The notes under the pieces were generated by a model. It did no database searches. It saw nothing but the letters and a program-made list of their open reading frames with translations, and was not told the DNA's origin. This document shows positions 1 through 10,217 of a stretch of DNA of 64,000 nucleotides, one piece after another. Location of the stretch: assembly GCA_017354895.1 (NCBI GenBank), contig CP071499.1, forward strand, positions 558,001 through 622,000. The letters are read 5' to 3'. The translations under genes were made by a program, and so were the position numbers. The first letter of the stretch is position 1, and every line of letters begins with the position of its first letter. Origin of the DNA: Podospora comata (Eukaryota > Ascomycota > Sordariomycetes > Sordariales > Podosporaceae).

Positions 1-984
1 TTGTTCGTCCATCTCCCATTGGATTGTTTGAAGGCTCCGATGCCGTTAACGACAATGTTGTCGGCCTTGGGAGGGGTCTCGTTGCCGCAGTCGTAGGCCT
101 CACAGTTGAAGGCGGCAAACGAAGTGTTGTAGAGCCAGTCAGCGACCATGATGGGACCGTTGTCAATATCCCACTCGGCACTAGTTGGGCCGTGAATAAT
201 GAGTGGACCAGCCACGCCGTCGGGATATTGAAGAGAATAGTGTGAGTGATACCAGGTATGTCCGTACTGCCTCGCTCGGAACTCGTACGTGTATTCCTCG
301 CCATACGCGATTGGACATTGAGTGACACCGTTGACGCCGTCCATGTCGTTGCTGTAAAGCTGACGGAGGCCGTGCCAGTGGATGGTAGTCCCATTGTCGC
401 GATACTTGTTTCTGACATGGACGACAATCTTATCACCCCAGCAGGCCTCAATGATGGGCCCTGGATAGGTGCCGTTCAGAGCTACTCCGTTGATCTTGGG
501 TTGACCATCGGGCCTAAGGTCAGCTTGGTCGACGGTGAGCCAGTACTATTGAGCACGTTAGCAATTATATCATGGCCAATACAGAACACAAGATATCAAC
601 TTGCCTCTCGAGTTATGCCAAAGGGGGTTGTAACTTCGTCTGTACAATCATGAGCAACTGCAGTGTCAACAAGGGGCTGGATGTGGAAGATATACAATCA
701 TCATTGATGTCGTAGTCTTTGAACTTTACACGTCTCTGCCAGCATGTCCTGGAGACATTATTGCATGGCTTGTACCCATGGGATCTGAGAGCGGGATAGA
801 CACAGTCTCTAACTGGATCGATCCGTGGACTGTAGGCGCCTGCAAAGTCGGCCGCGCTGTATGTCGCGGGGGGGGGGGTAGGCACGAACAGAGGCTGTTG
901 AGGTGAAAAGAGGGCGTCGAAAGGAGAAAACGAGGTGAAAGCAGCATGGCTGAGGAAGTCGAGACATGTTTTGAGGAAACCCAT
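1..984 (-). CDS. Laccase-like multicopper oxidase, 5' part only
   Basis: Multicopper oxidase (secreted phenol oxidase class). Exons are complement 696-984, 605-639 and 1-545 (continuing off the left edge). The phases close: exon 1 ends in phase 1 and the 35-nt microexon restores it, giving YEVTTPFGITRE followed by YWLTVDQ. The intron at 546-604 uses a GC donor (GCAAGT) and ends CAATAG; the first intron (640-695) is GT-AG. The visible protein has the first cupredoxin domain with two copper motifs, IHWHG and HTWYHSHYSLQYPDG. Start ATG at 984. The N-terminus is Pro/Ser-rich and is not a textbook signal peptide. An 11-C run (868-878 on +) lies in exon 1 without breaking the frame. The other cupredoxin domains lie outside the window, so laccase versus ferroxidase cannot be decided. 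Confidence 0.85.
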
Positions 985-1890
985 CTTGTAAGAGTCAAGA
1001 TGAGAGTTGTCCGGGTCGTTCTTCTGTCTACCATGAGGATTTCACCCTCACTTAAGTGCAGGCAAGTAGGGCCTGATGTAGCCCAGCCATCCGCCAACCC
1101 CTCATTTTGGCGATAATCGGCCGGAATTTGAAGCGCCTTCCAGCTGCGTCTAGAGCGAATCACAACTGATAAAGCTATGCCATGATGATCCTTCTGGCTT
1201 GACTGTGCATGAAGAACGTGGTGTTATCGTTTGCGGTTGACGCGCCTTTGTTCATCTTTGATTCGTTGTCATGGTGTGAAATGGCAGCCCATGCAAACCG
1301 TGTCGAGGATATTGTGCGCATCTGTCTGAAAGTGGAAGCTATCGACATCGAGGGACAGCTGAGTTGAGGGTAGGGAGGAGCTGAGGCGGGTGGCGGCCAG
1401 TCAAAAGCGATGGTGGTTCTGTAAGAGAGGTAGGGTTTGGCCAATGCTGTGAGATGCCACATCACCCACTTCTAACTCTTGACAGGAGAAGAAGAAAGTG
1501 CTGATAGTTCGGCATCGTGCAGGAGGTTGCATTTGTCGTACCGACTCCGACTCGAATGACGGGTTTCGGCCCGGTGATCGGGTATTGCATTTCCGATGAA
1601 GGTTTTATGCCCAGCAGGAAAACAGTGTGTGGTGTTGGTTAACTTCTTTGACATTGCATTACAAAGCAATACACCCACTTGGTCGAAGCACAAGGTCTTT
1701 ATCCACCACCATCAAGCTTTTCAACCCCGACAGCGCAGAATCTGACAGCACTGACAATCATTCAAACTCTGTTGACTCGGCCTTATCATCTTAATTGCAG
1801 TTAGTTCCGGATGCAAGACCATGATTACAAATGCGATGCCGCAAGTTGTTACCCTCGACTCGCTTCGTCATACCTGTAACAATACCGGAA
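985..1890. other. Intergenic, upstream of the laccase-like gene
   Basis: I see no supportable gene. The short open frames here have no recognisable motif or coding signature. The part next to 984 presumably carries the promoter of the laccase-like gene. Confidence 0.5.
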
Positions 1891-1954
1891 TGTGCTCATA
1901 ATTTGCCACGTGACTTCTCGCGGAACTGAGGACCGGCTCATCTGCGACTCCAGT

Positions 1955-2030
1955 CTGCTCACCTTGCTCAGGGATTACTCTGGGTCTGCTCACCTTGCTC
2001 ATGTATTGCTCAGGATTTGCTCACCCTCCG
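1955..2030 (+). repeat. TGCTCACC-TGCTCAGG mini-repeat, left copy
   Basis: The words TGCTCACC and TGCTCAGG recur several times within about 75 bp, for example TGCTCACCTTGCTCAGG and TGCTCACCTTGCTCATG. The same pattern in the same orientation recurs at about 14950-15020. The two clusters sit outside the two ends of the repeat- and element-rich block. Function unknown. Confidence 0.6.
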
Positions 2031-2216
2031 AAAGTGCGCTCTCAAGAACTGTCAATTTGTGCCTAGCAGCCTGACCTCCTCCTTACTCAACATCAAACAT
2101 GTGCTAGCTCATCTTAACTTGAATGTCTCTACCAATATGCAGATTGTAAGCTACGTCTTGCCTTTACACTGCTGTAAGGAGAATTAGCTGCTGGAGCGGT
2201 GAGGTAGAAACACTGA

Positions 2217-2475
2217 AGCCGTTTTTGGAGTCGTTCGACTCAGGATGTTGAAGGTTATGACAAGGGCCTTTGCCAGAGCCGAAAACAGCTTCATGATGTA
2301 GCTAGTATGCGGAGCCAGTCTAAAAAATGAAAATTATGTGTTCGTCTAATATTTATAATTCGAGCCGCTGGCTGGAGCCGGTTTTGGAGTCGTTCGACCG
2401 TGCAGGTATTGAGGGTGCCAGACACCGCTCCTTGATGTAACTAGTGCGGAGCTAGTCTACAAAATGAAAAAACCT
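2217..2475 (+). repeat. Two diverged copies of a ~110-bp repeat
   Basis: Segments of about 2217-2335 and 2377-2475 share TTTTGGAGTCGTTCGAC, then TTGATGTA(G/A)CTAGT, GCGGAGC(C/T)AGTCTA and AAAATGAAAA in the same order and orientation. Differences are mostly transitions, as expected from repeat-induced point mutation in an ascomycete. No coding capacity is evident. Confidence 0.6.
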
Positions 2476-2639
2476 GCTTCATTTAAATAGCAAAGTGCTT
2501 GGCATTGCGAACTACGACCGCAGGGCCAGTGTGTGTTCCCATCACTGGTCTCAGGGGGCCGAGAATATATGCAACAATGGCTATATTCTTAGCGCTAAAC
2601 CTGAGTGCGGATGTAAGACTCTTGCAAGTAGTCAAGACT

Positions 2640-2760
2640 TTACATCTTAAGGTAAGTAACTCGCTAAAATCTATACTAATTTATAATATTATAACCTTAA
2701 TACTAATTTTATTATATACGAAAATAAATTCTATTACTGGCCCCGATAATTAAACCACTA
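2640..2760. other. AT-rich tract, RIP-like
   Basis: A strongly AT-rich stretch inside an otherwise GC-rich genome, next to repeats. It looks like repeat DNA eroded by C-to-T mutation. No gene seen. Confidence 0.4.
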
Positions 2761-2871
2761 CACCCCTACAGTACACTGCGGTCTTAGCTGTACTCAAGAA
2801 ATAGCTCTTATAGCCAAACAAACCCACCAGAAAGGCAGCATTCGATTTGGTAGTTAACGTCTTTCGGTTAA

Positions 2872-2939
2872 GTCCAAGTATTCGGTGATCCCGGATGCAA
2901 GAACGATATTAGAAGAAGACGACTTGCCTGATTTTCACT
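2872..2939 (+). repeat. Dispersed ~60-bp repeat, left copy
   Basis: Shares TCGGTGATCCCGGATGCA plus a following AGAAGAC...ACTTGCCTGATTT block with 14665-14722, same orientation. The two copies flank the element-, NLR- and transposon-bearing stretch. They could be fragments of one repeat family or boundary marks of an insertion. Confidence 0.65.
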
Positions 2940-3149
2940 AAGTAGCACAGTAATGATAACTGTGGAAAGTAAGTATTTATTTATGGGGAATGGAAACACA
3001 TTTTATCTCCGAAAGATAAAACCTAGTAGAAAAAAGAGCTTATGTAATAAAAAAAGAGAACTCCCAACTTGACACGGAACGAATTCTATTGTCCCACCAT
3101 TTTTATATCTTCCTCCACTTCTGATCAGTGGTGCTGAATATGTCTAATG

Positions 3150-3530
3150 TTTTGTTAGCCGAAACCACCAGGGCCGCAGCAGGTCGCCAACTCCACATTT
3201 CAAACCAGGTCCAGGGGCACCGAACATCCTGTCTTTACCGGCCGAGGCCACGGAACGTCCCGCGACCAACAGGACGAATACACTAACTGGCGTTCCCTCC
3301 TGAGGGTTAAGATATAACGACGGACGTCTTTGGAGAGTCTATGCGTTTATCTGAGGCCCTAAAGCAAGGAAGGTCACTATACTCCCAGTTTATCTTATCA
3401 AGCTTGCAGACCTGGCCGGGGTAACGGACCACACTAAGGTGGACGCCCTTAAGAGTAAAGTGAACGATGACCTATAGAATATCGGGAAACTCGTACCTTT
3501 GAGGTACTAGGGAGACGGCCTCGGGTAGTT
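3150..3530 (+). mobile_element. LTR-retrotransposon gag fossil (Gypsy-like)
   Basis: Broken remnant. Conceptual translation of short stretches recalls fungal Gypsy gag proteins: a RDQQDEYTNWRS block, then LADLAGVTDHTKVDALKSK, which resembles the segment before the zinc knuckle in many fungal gags. No protease, polymerase or flanking LTR pair is recognised nearby. It contains several breaks and directly abuts the OrsD-type relic. Age looks old. Family assignment is from memory of gag patterns. Confidence 0.55.
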
Positions 3531-3569
3531 TGCTGCACATAGATTTCAGCCGTGGTGACATCAGTGAGA

Positions 3570-5105
3570 TTTACACTCCCAAGGGTGGGATGCGGCGATG
3601 GCCGCGAGAAGCTCGGTCCCAGTGATGGCTGCATGGATGAAATGAGCGGTGGTTCAGCCGCGCGGCCGTGAACGCCATAGTTTCTCTGCCGTACGGAATC
3701 GCCTTGCCGTACGCTCGTAACCGCAATATCGAATCCATCGGCGACGGCTGTCCGTCGAACGCGGCGATGGTCATGAACCGCTGGACCATTTCTCAAACCC
3801 GGTCGAAATGGCTCCTCGCGTTCTGCTGCGTTTTCTGCTGCGTTTCGCACTCGTCTCGGCGCTGCTCGATCTCGCCGTCCCGCTCCTGTTCGGCCCTGTA
3901 CAACACCAACATCCGGGCCACCGTCACAATGGCGGACAACCGGGGCGTATAAACCCACGCGCTCCTCCACCCGTGCGCGACGTCGATCCCCAACACGGCC
4001 AAACCGCTATATAACGCGTTTTGAAACTCGTTGTCGCCAATGGCATGGTCCAACAACGTGATGAAAAATTCCAACACGCATCACTCTAACCCTCGCATAC
4101 CTTGGCCATTTGCCGGGGCTCCGTCCTGGTCTAACCTATCCTCCCCTTCCTCGGCTGTTTCCTCGGCCCTTCATCATCCCTGATCCCCGAATATGACCCC
4201 GAGTTCCCCGTCATCATACATTGTATGCGGCTTCTTGCAAATGCTTCCGTGCCTGGGCTTGGTCTGCGGTGAACTGGTATGCCGGCCGTTGGTTCCGGAT
4301 ACTCCCCTCTCCTTGCCCGGCCTCGGGTCTGGGGCAACTCTCCCTCTCGCCGCTTCCTTCGCCTTGCTGCGATTCGCCGTCTGCTCCTACCTCTGCCGTG
4401 GACCCTGTAATATCTGCTGTTTCCACTGTTTCTGTTGCTCCTGCGGCTTTCAAACGGCACGTCTGCCATATCTACGCCACTGCCGACTTCCACGATTCGG
4501 TGTACCGTTCCATCATCTGGCCCTTCTGCTCTTCGTGGAACGGCTTATCGTTCGAATCGCCACCTGCCTCCCGTCTGCGCCGGCGGGCTCGCTCGTACGT
4601 GCCGGCGCGACTTCAAATAACCGCTGTAACGCGCCGGTCTAGCCGAATCGCTGACAACGGATGCCATCGATCCACGCTTCGCCTTCGCCACCGGTTGCAA
4701 CGGTGCCCGGCTTCCCACCGCGCGCGCGCGCCCGTTCACCCATCCGTGTACGTCACGGCAATACATTTGGATGCCGTGCCTTTGCCGTCCGTCCAAACTG
4801 GCAAATCCGGAACGGCGGCATCTTCTCGGTCGGGAAACCGGATGCCGTTGATATCTGATGATAAAACGCTTTCTTTCTCCAACTCCAACACCCGTTCGAC
4901 GATTTGCCGCCGCTCCGGGTTTGGCAAATAACTGTGTTGTGTGTTAACGTGTGTCCGAACCGAACCGGGCAATACGGCGTGGTGGCGCGACCTGCAAATG
5001 ACAACCCGCTGCTGGCGTAACAACATGAACGTTTCATCAAACGCATGCATTTTGTGACGTATGTGTATGTGATGACTTGGGATTTGCACGGGATGCACTT
5101 TTGGG
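3570..5105 (-). pseudogene. Decayed OrsD/DUF3505-type gene
   Basis: Recognisable pieces of the large fungal OrsD-domain (PF12013, formerly DUF3505) proteins lie in order on the minus strand but in different frames. Near 5000-4750: VICRSRHHAVLPGSVRTHVN and DREDAAVPDLPVW, a degenerate zinc-binding segment. Near 4700: CRDVHGWVN. Near 4230-4290: QFTADQAQARKHLQEAAY. At 4077-3860: FFITLLDHAIGDNEFQNAL and SGLAVLGIDVAHGWRS. Below 3790: QRFMTIAAFDGQPSPMD. The family is known from proteins in repeat-rich and subtelomeric DNA, sometimes fused to helicases. Frame changes of several bases make this a pseudogene; its unusually GC-rich sequence contrasts with the AT-rich DNA to its left. No helicase motifs were found downstream. 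Confidence 0.65.
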
Positions 5106-5276
5106 GGGGATGGGGAGGGTAAACGGATTGCAATGCTTCTAATGTTTGTGATTCCTCTCTTCCGTGGATTTTCCTCGGGCATTGATATAAATATTATATG
5201 GAAATCCCTGTTTGTAGTTCCCACCCTAGCTGGTTGGCGGGAAACGGGATGGGCGTTTGGCTTGAAGCTTGGCTTT

Positions 5277-5375
5277 GTTTTTTTCACCCTTTTTTCACCC
5301 TTTTTTCACGCTTTTTTCACCCTTTTCTACCCTTTTTTCACCCCTTTTCTACCCTTTTTTCACCCCTTTTCTTTT
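5277..5375 (+). repeat. TTTTTTCACCC minisatellite
   Basis: About nine head-to-tail copies of an 11-bp unit, TTTTTTCACCC, with TTTTCTACCC variants. It lies just outside the 5' end of the OrsD-type relic (relic on the minus strand). Confidence 0.85.
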
Positions 5376-5401
5376 GATTTCCCCTTGGTGGTGTGGCCCG
5401 T

Positions 5402-5471
5402 GCGTTAACCCCAACTTTCCGCGTTAACCCCAACTTTCTGCGTTAACCCCAACTTTCCGCGTTAACCCCAT
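5402..5471 (+). repeat. 19-bp tandem repeat with TTAACCCC core
   Basis: The unit GCGTTAACCCCAACTTTCC occurs three times nearly perfectly (5402-5458) plus a partial fourth copy. The TTAACCCC core vaguely recalls the fungal telomere complement (CCCTAA) but is not identical to it. It is adjacent to the OrsD-type relic. Confidence 0.85.
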
Positions 5472-5661
5472 CTCTGCGTACACCGCGAACACGACGTCGG
5501 CGGACGATAGAAAGTACGGATTTGGCATTGCAGTAAGGGAACAAACTATGGGAGCCAGATGGAAGGAAGTGCTATGGTGCCAAGACGAGCGAGCACGTCG
5601 CAGGATGCAATGTGCTAGGAGTGATCGGGCTCGTCGGACGAGCACTTGAATGAAAGGAAAG

Positions 5662-6235
5662 ATATATATACAAAGGAACTAGATAGCTTGTAGATAGTTC
5701 AGGAGTATGCAATCACAGCTTGTATTCACGGCATCTTGTGCTTACATTGTGTGACGATCCCCTGTCCAGAACCTCTGAAAGGGATACCGGTTGAAGGCGA
5801 ACTTCTAGATAATGGATCGGTGCAGCTAAACAGTGCACAACAAGATGTCTCGATGTAAACACTCAGGATACCGTGAATACAAGCTGTGATTGCATACTGC
5901 GGAACTATCTACAAGCTATCTAGTTCCTCCATATATATAGACCTAATGCCAAGACCTGGATCATTCTGTTTCTTCGTGGATCATAACTGACTCCCAAGGA
6001 TCATTCATGATCTCCTCATGCCCTGGATGATCCACTTCCTATTGGTCTATTCTCCTCTCCTCTGATTGGTCACCGCGTTTCTACTTCCCAATTAGTTGTT
6101 CTTTTCGGGTGTCCACATCATATTCGTAACACATTGAGACATCTTGTTGTGCACTGTTTAGCTGCACCGATCCATTATCTAGAAGTTCGCCTTCAACCGG
6201 TAACCCTTTTAAAGGTTCTGGACAGGGGATCGTCA
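5662..6235 (+). mobile_element. Truncated LTR, split by a solo LTR of the same family
   Basis: Fossil. The outer pieces, 5662-5749 and 6132-6235, together match the 3' part of the LTR at 5750-6131 in the opposite orientation, including a GAACTAGATAGCTTGTAGAT block and a GGACAGGGGATCGTCA end. The start of this outer LTR is missing, and no internal retroelement coding region is recognised beside it. LTR superfamily not determined. Confidence 0.7.
5750..6131 (-). mobile_element. Solo LTR, 382 bp, with 5-bp target duplication
   Basis: Fossil, whole as an LTR. Read on the minus strand it starts TGTTACGAATATGATGTGG and ends GGGGATCGTCA, with TG...CA termini. It is flanked by identical 5-bp direct repeats CATTG at 5745-5749 and 6132-6136, as expected for LTR-element integration followed by LTR-LTR recombination. 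The insertion site lies inside an oppositely oriented LTR of the same family. The two copies differ at only a few sites over about 180 comparable bases, so the nesting event is fairly young compared with other repeats here. Confidence 0.85.
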
Positions 6236-6403
6236 CAACAAGGGATCGTCACATTTTGGCAAACCAGTAAGAACCTCTGAAAGAATCCTCAACTTCAGAG
6301 GTCTCCGAAACTACCTGAACAGAGATTGAGGATGAAAAACATCTGAAAGAACCTCTGAAAGCTTCAAGCCACAACGCCCATAACGCCCACAGGTGCGAAG
6401 AAA
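6236..6403. other. Short repeats beside the LTR
   Basis: Contains recurring GAACCTCTGAAAG words (about 6272 and 6347; also in the LTR at about 5769) and a small inverted repeat CCTCTGAA...TTCAGAGG near 6274-6301. Probably leader DNA of the LTR element family. No gene. Confidence 0.4.
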
Positions 6404-6450
6404 AGAACCTTCTATCACCGCGCACTGGCCAACACGCTCAGCCATATTAG
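6404..6450 (+). repeat. 47-bp direct repeat, left flank of the NLR/DUF6601 pair
   Basis: Matches 11292-11339 in the same orientation with four differences (one indel, three transitions), sharing CTATCACCGCGCACTGGCCA. It lies about 60 bp beyond the stop codon of the minus-strand NLR, while the other copy lies about 20 bp beyond the stop of the plus-strand partner. Confidence 0.8.
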
Positions 6451-6512
6451 GTAAGATAAGATAGGATGCAGCATTAGATTACGCCGACACATGAGATAAA
6501 AACCCATTCTAA

Positions 6513-9500
6513 CTAACTCCACTCGGCGACGGCGGCCAAAGACGATAGCGTGTTTGGATGGTTTGCACCAAGTAGTCGCTGCCGAGCCTGGGCACAGTCC
6601 TTCATCAGTGCTAAGGCGTCTGAGTGTCGACCTTGGCTTTTCCAAGTACAAGCGAGGTTGGCCATGCTCATCAGTATATCTGGGTGATCGGCCCCAAGCT
6701 TGATCTTGCGAGTCTCCATCACCTGCACCTCCAGCTTCTCGGCCTCCTCCCACCGGCCCTGGTTCCTGTATGTCGACGCTAGGTTGGTCATGCTCGTCAG
6801 CGTATCTGGGTGATCGGCCCCAAGCTTGATCTTGCTCGTCTCCATCACCTGCACCTCCAGCTTCTCGGCCTCCTCCCACCGGCCCTGGTTTCTGTATGTC
6901 GACGCTAGGTTGGCCATGCTCGTCAGCGTATCTGGGTGATCGGCCCCAAGCTTGATCTTGCTCGTCTCCATCACCTGCACCTCCAGCTTCTCGGCCTCCT
7001 CCCACCGGCCCTGGTTTCTGTATGTCGACGCTAGGTTGGCCATGCTCGTCAGCGTATCTGGGTGATCGGCCCCAAGCTTGATCTTGCGAGTCTCCATCAC
7101 CTGCACGTGCAGCTTCTCGGCCTCCTCCCACCGGCCCTGGTTCCTGTATGTCGACGCTAGGTTGGTCATGCTCGTCAGCGTATCTGGGTGATCGGCCCCA
7201 AGCTTGGTCTTCCGAGTCTCCATCACCTGCACCCCCAGCTTCTCGGCCTTCTCCCACCGTCCTTCGTCGTAATATATTCTTCCTATCGTCGCCCCGATGA
7301 AACTTGGATCTCTCAAAAAATACTCCCGTTCCTGGCCATCATCCCCATGAATATCTTGCAAGTGTCCAACTAGATGTCGACGGAACTCAGGCTGTTCCTC
7401 CACGATGTTCTGATAGCACGCTGCCAAAACAAATACCATATACCACTGCCGCCATCGCCTGCTTCGGTGGCTTAGCATTGCCCGCCACCGAACCAGGCCA
7501 TGCATTGTCACGCCAGCCCACCCCCCGTCGACTCGCTGCAACAAGCTATAACGGAGCAGTAGATGGCAGCCCTGCTGATATCGAAAATCATCCCATTTGT
7601 CTCCAGCGAGTGGAAGGAATTGCTGGAGTTCAGAGGGCATCCCTTCGCTCTCCTCTTCCCCCATATTAGCCTTGACTTTTTCCATGCCAAGACTGGCCAG
7701 ACGAAACATCTCATCCTGGATAATACCGCCCTTAAAATGTGCAAGAAACGTCAGCAATACATCAGGTCGCAGGCCTTTATTTTCCATCGCGATTTTCTCG
7801 AGCGTGGTGTCCCATACTGTGCACACCGTCTTCTCCGCCGCCAATAACCCTCTAAAAGAGTCCATCTGGAGGAGCTCGTCGCGGTGCCTCTCATAGTCCG
7901 CGAGGTATCGCTGCAAAGCCTTGTCAGAAGGAGAATGGCTACCGATATAGGCGCCAGCAATATCAATGGCAAGTGCTAAGAATTCCAGCTTTTTCACCAC
8001 CCTATCACAATCGTCTTTGATGCCCCCAGGGGCCAGCTCTTTGTCGAGCTGCAGATGTCGGAGGAGAAGCGCCCTCCCTTCCGGTGGCGACATGTCGCCA
8101 ACACGGACCGATTCGCAGCTCCCGCCGACTAACTTGGTACTTTGCTGGTCTCGGCTGGTGATAATAACCCTTCCTCGGTTTCCCCTCGGCATGACCTTCT
8201 GGATCCCCCAGCTAACGTCGTCGGCATTATCCACAATCGATAGCCATTCGTCATCCGCCTCACTTCGGTCGCAAAGCCATCTAAGTACTGCCCGGACCCC
8301 TGCATCCGTAATAATCGATCCTTGGTTTTCGCCGCCCTCCACTGTGAGTCCCAGCTCCGCAGCACATCTCTTAAAGCTAGATCGTACTGTCTCCTCGTCC
8401 GTCGCGTCTATCCAGAGAATCGGGTTGTAATCATGTTTGTGCTTCTCGGCGTAGTCCAGCGCTAGCTGCGACTTACCAACACCGCCCAATCCGTAAACAG
8501 AGACTGCATATGGAACGCTTGCTTTCTCATGCCTTATATGCAACTTCTGCTCGAGTTCCGCCGACAGTCCGACCCGCTCCGTATAGGTACCTACCCTCCC
8601 GAGCGGTACAGCGTAGTGATGCTTCACTGGCCGAGCGGAGGCTCTCATTGATTCGGTAAGTTTCGAAAGTATTGACTGATAGCTTTCGTTCTTCGACGCA
8701 AATTTGTTGAGCCCATAGTGATCGACGGATAGCCCAATGTTTCGAACATTTCGGCCCTCATATGTGGCGGATTGCTCACGGACACACTGTGTCTGCTATT
8801 AGCGCTCCATCCATGCTAACATCCGACGTACTTACAAATCGCTCTAGCGGAACGAACCATAGCCGAAGAATACGTGTCGGCCGCTTCTCAAAGAAGTTAA
8901 ACACACGCAAATCGTCTGGAGCCACCGCCATAAAATCCTTATGCAAGTCGTGTAGCGAAAATGAATCATACTCCAAATCGGCCAGGATTGACGGGTTCGA
9001 CCCGAGAGGCTGGAGGCCCTTTGCCGCAAGCCAACCCCATAGGCCGAAACTGGTCCCGCGATGCGGCGTACCCAGGAAGATAATTGTTTGAGTATGCTCC
9101 GCGACGTGGCCAAAGTCTCGACTCGCTCGGGCTTGAACAAGTGCCTTCTAGAAGTTAGGCGCGTCGTTATCACAAGTGGTTTCTAGCTTACCCGTTTAAC
9201 CACGAGCCCCCCAAAACTATGTGCTACAAAGATCAAGCTCCGGCTTTGCTCCTAGAGTTGGAGCGCGTTAGCAGTGCCCCAAGAGTCGAGTCCAAAGCTG
9301 GGTCTATTTTCACACCCACCGTCTCGGACATCCGGATCCCTCCAATATGCTCAAGCAGTTCATTCCCAAGGTTTGTCAAGCGTGTGTGCACCGCATCCCT
9401 CTTCCAGTATGAATCGTAGTTGTAAAAGAATAGGCGGACATCTCTGCCGACCGCCGGAAGGAGGTCACTAGGGAGAAAGTCGCTGACCCAGTTCACAAAC

Positions 9501-9838
9501 TGCTCGTTGTCCGTCGCCGCTTCTTCAGGTATATCGGCCGTCGTCGCTTGTCTCGTCGCATGTCGACTCGCCCGCCATGTCGAGTCGGGGTTGGACCCTA
9601 GGCCGTGTACAAAGATAATACTGCCTCTGTCAGAAAGCTTCACTCGTAGTAGCGCTAGATGTGCCTACTCAATCCCGTTCGCCCTCGTCGGTAAACCACT
9701 GGCGCACGCTGGAACGAGCTCAAATCTTGATTTCGGAGCTTGGTCGGAGTTGAGTCGGCTGGGGATGCTCTTCGTGGCCTGGTAGTAGAGGACTACAATC
9801 GAGAGCAGGAAGATGAGCAGGTATATAGCTAGGCCCAT
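6513..9838 (-). CDS. NLR: TM anchor, alpha/beta-hydrolase, NB-ARC, TPR
   Basis: Five exons: complement 9669-9838, 9320-9626, 9192-9251, 8836-9147 and 6513-8786; phases close to 1040 aa. Residues 1-22 form a hydrophobic anchor (MGLAIYLLIFLLSIVVLYY). Residues about 57-275 are a serine-hydrolase-like domain: IIFVHGLGSNPDSTW, the nucleophile-elbow sequence FVAHSFGG and FLGTPHRGT. After the ATYEGRN linker comes an NB-ARC domain from about residue 330, with P-loop GLGGVGKSQ (about 381-390), a DEWLSIVDNADD Walker B-like segment and a VIITSRD sensor. Residues about 790-1030 are near-identical 42-residue TPR repeats ending in NPNTLSSLAAVAEWS-like sequence. Intron 3 ends in a TAGAAG tandem acceptor, so one residue is ambiguous. 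This is the architecture of fungal NLRs that control heterokaryon incompatibility or immunity; its trigger cannot be read from sequence. No break was seen. Confidence 0.88.
6650..7260 (-). repeat. 126-bp coding repeats of the NLR TPR domain
   Basis: About five 126-bp units (42 codons; core GRWEEAEKL...QVMET...KLGADHPDTLTSM) are nearly identical as DNA, including silent positions. Differences concentrate at a few codons: the residue after KL (E, H or G), the residue after QVMET (S or R), and M(A/T)NL. This matches the highly conserved repeats of fungal NLRs, which diversify by unequal exchange and RIP. Confidence 0.85.
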
Positions 9839-10217
9839 CGCGCGGTGGGGATGACGGGTGTGAGGAGTGTAGTGGTACGAGCACTAAGCTTGTAACAATA
9901 GGCAAATATGGTTTAATTCAACTCATAAAAAGGTCCTCGGTGGTCACTGGCCGTAGCACTTCTCTTTTATGCTTCACAGAGTGGTTCTGGTGAGCGGGGT
10001 AGGGCCGATACAAAATAATAAAGATAGGGCGAAATACAGGCCAATGAATATCTTCGTTTGGTCAACCAGAGGCGGCTGTGTGGCAAGTCGTTACGGGTCC
10101 AATCAGATGAAGGCCTGCAATATGCACAGCCCCCCGGATCTGTGGTTTGGTGAAATCCCCCTCACAAAGACGCCCTTGGACATGTCCGCCGCTCAGCTTA
10201 ACTGTCAAAAATACCAG
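9839..10217. promoter_or_regulatory. Divergent intergenic region between NLR and DUF6601 genes
   Basis: The NLR start codon (9838, minus) and the DUF6601 frame (ATG at 9969, or more likely 10218, plus) face away from each other across 130-380 bp. An AT-rich stretch lies near 9895-9935. A shared promoter is an inference from geometry. Confidence 0.5.

Noticed and set aside
3449-4931. Long plus-strand and alternative minus-strand open frames, for example 4221-4931
   Set aside because: They are shadow frames opened by the GC-rich OrsD-type relic; their translations are low-complexity and match nothing.
5277-5375. CRISPR-like array
   Set aside because: Short direct repeats without spacers in a eukaryotic genome; simple minisatellite.
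5402-5471. Telomeric repeat array
   Set aside because: The unit is 19 bp with TTAACCCC, not TTAGGG/CCCTAA; only a tandem repeat can be claimed.
9969-10217. N-terminal 83 codons of the DUF6601 frame
   Set aside because: They lie in the divergent promoter interval and lack family features, so I prefer ATG 10218, although 9969 cannot be excluded.
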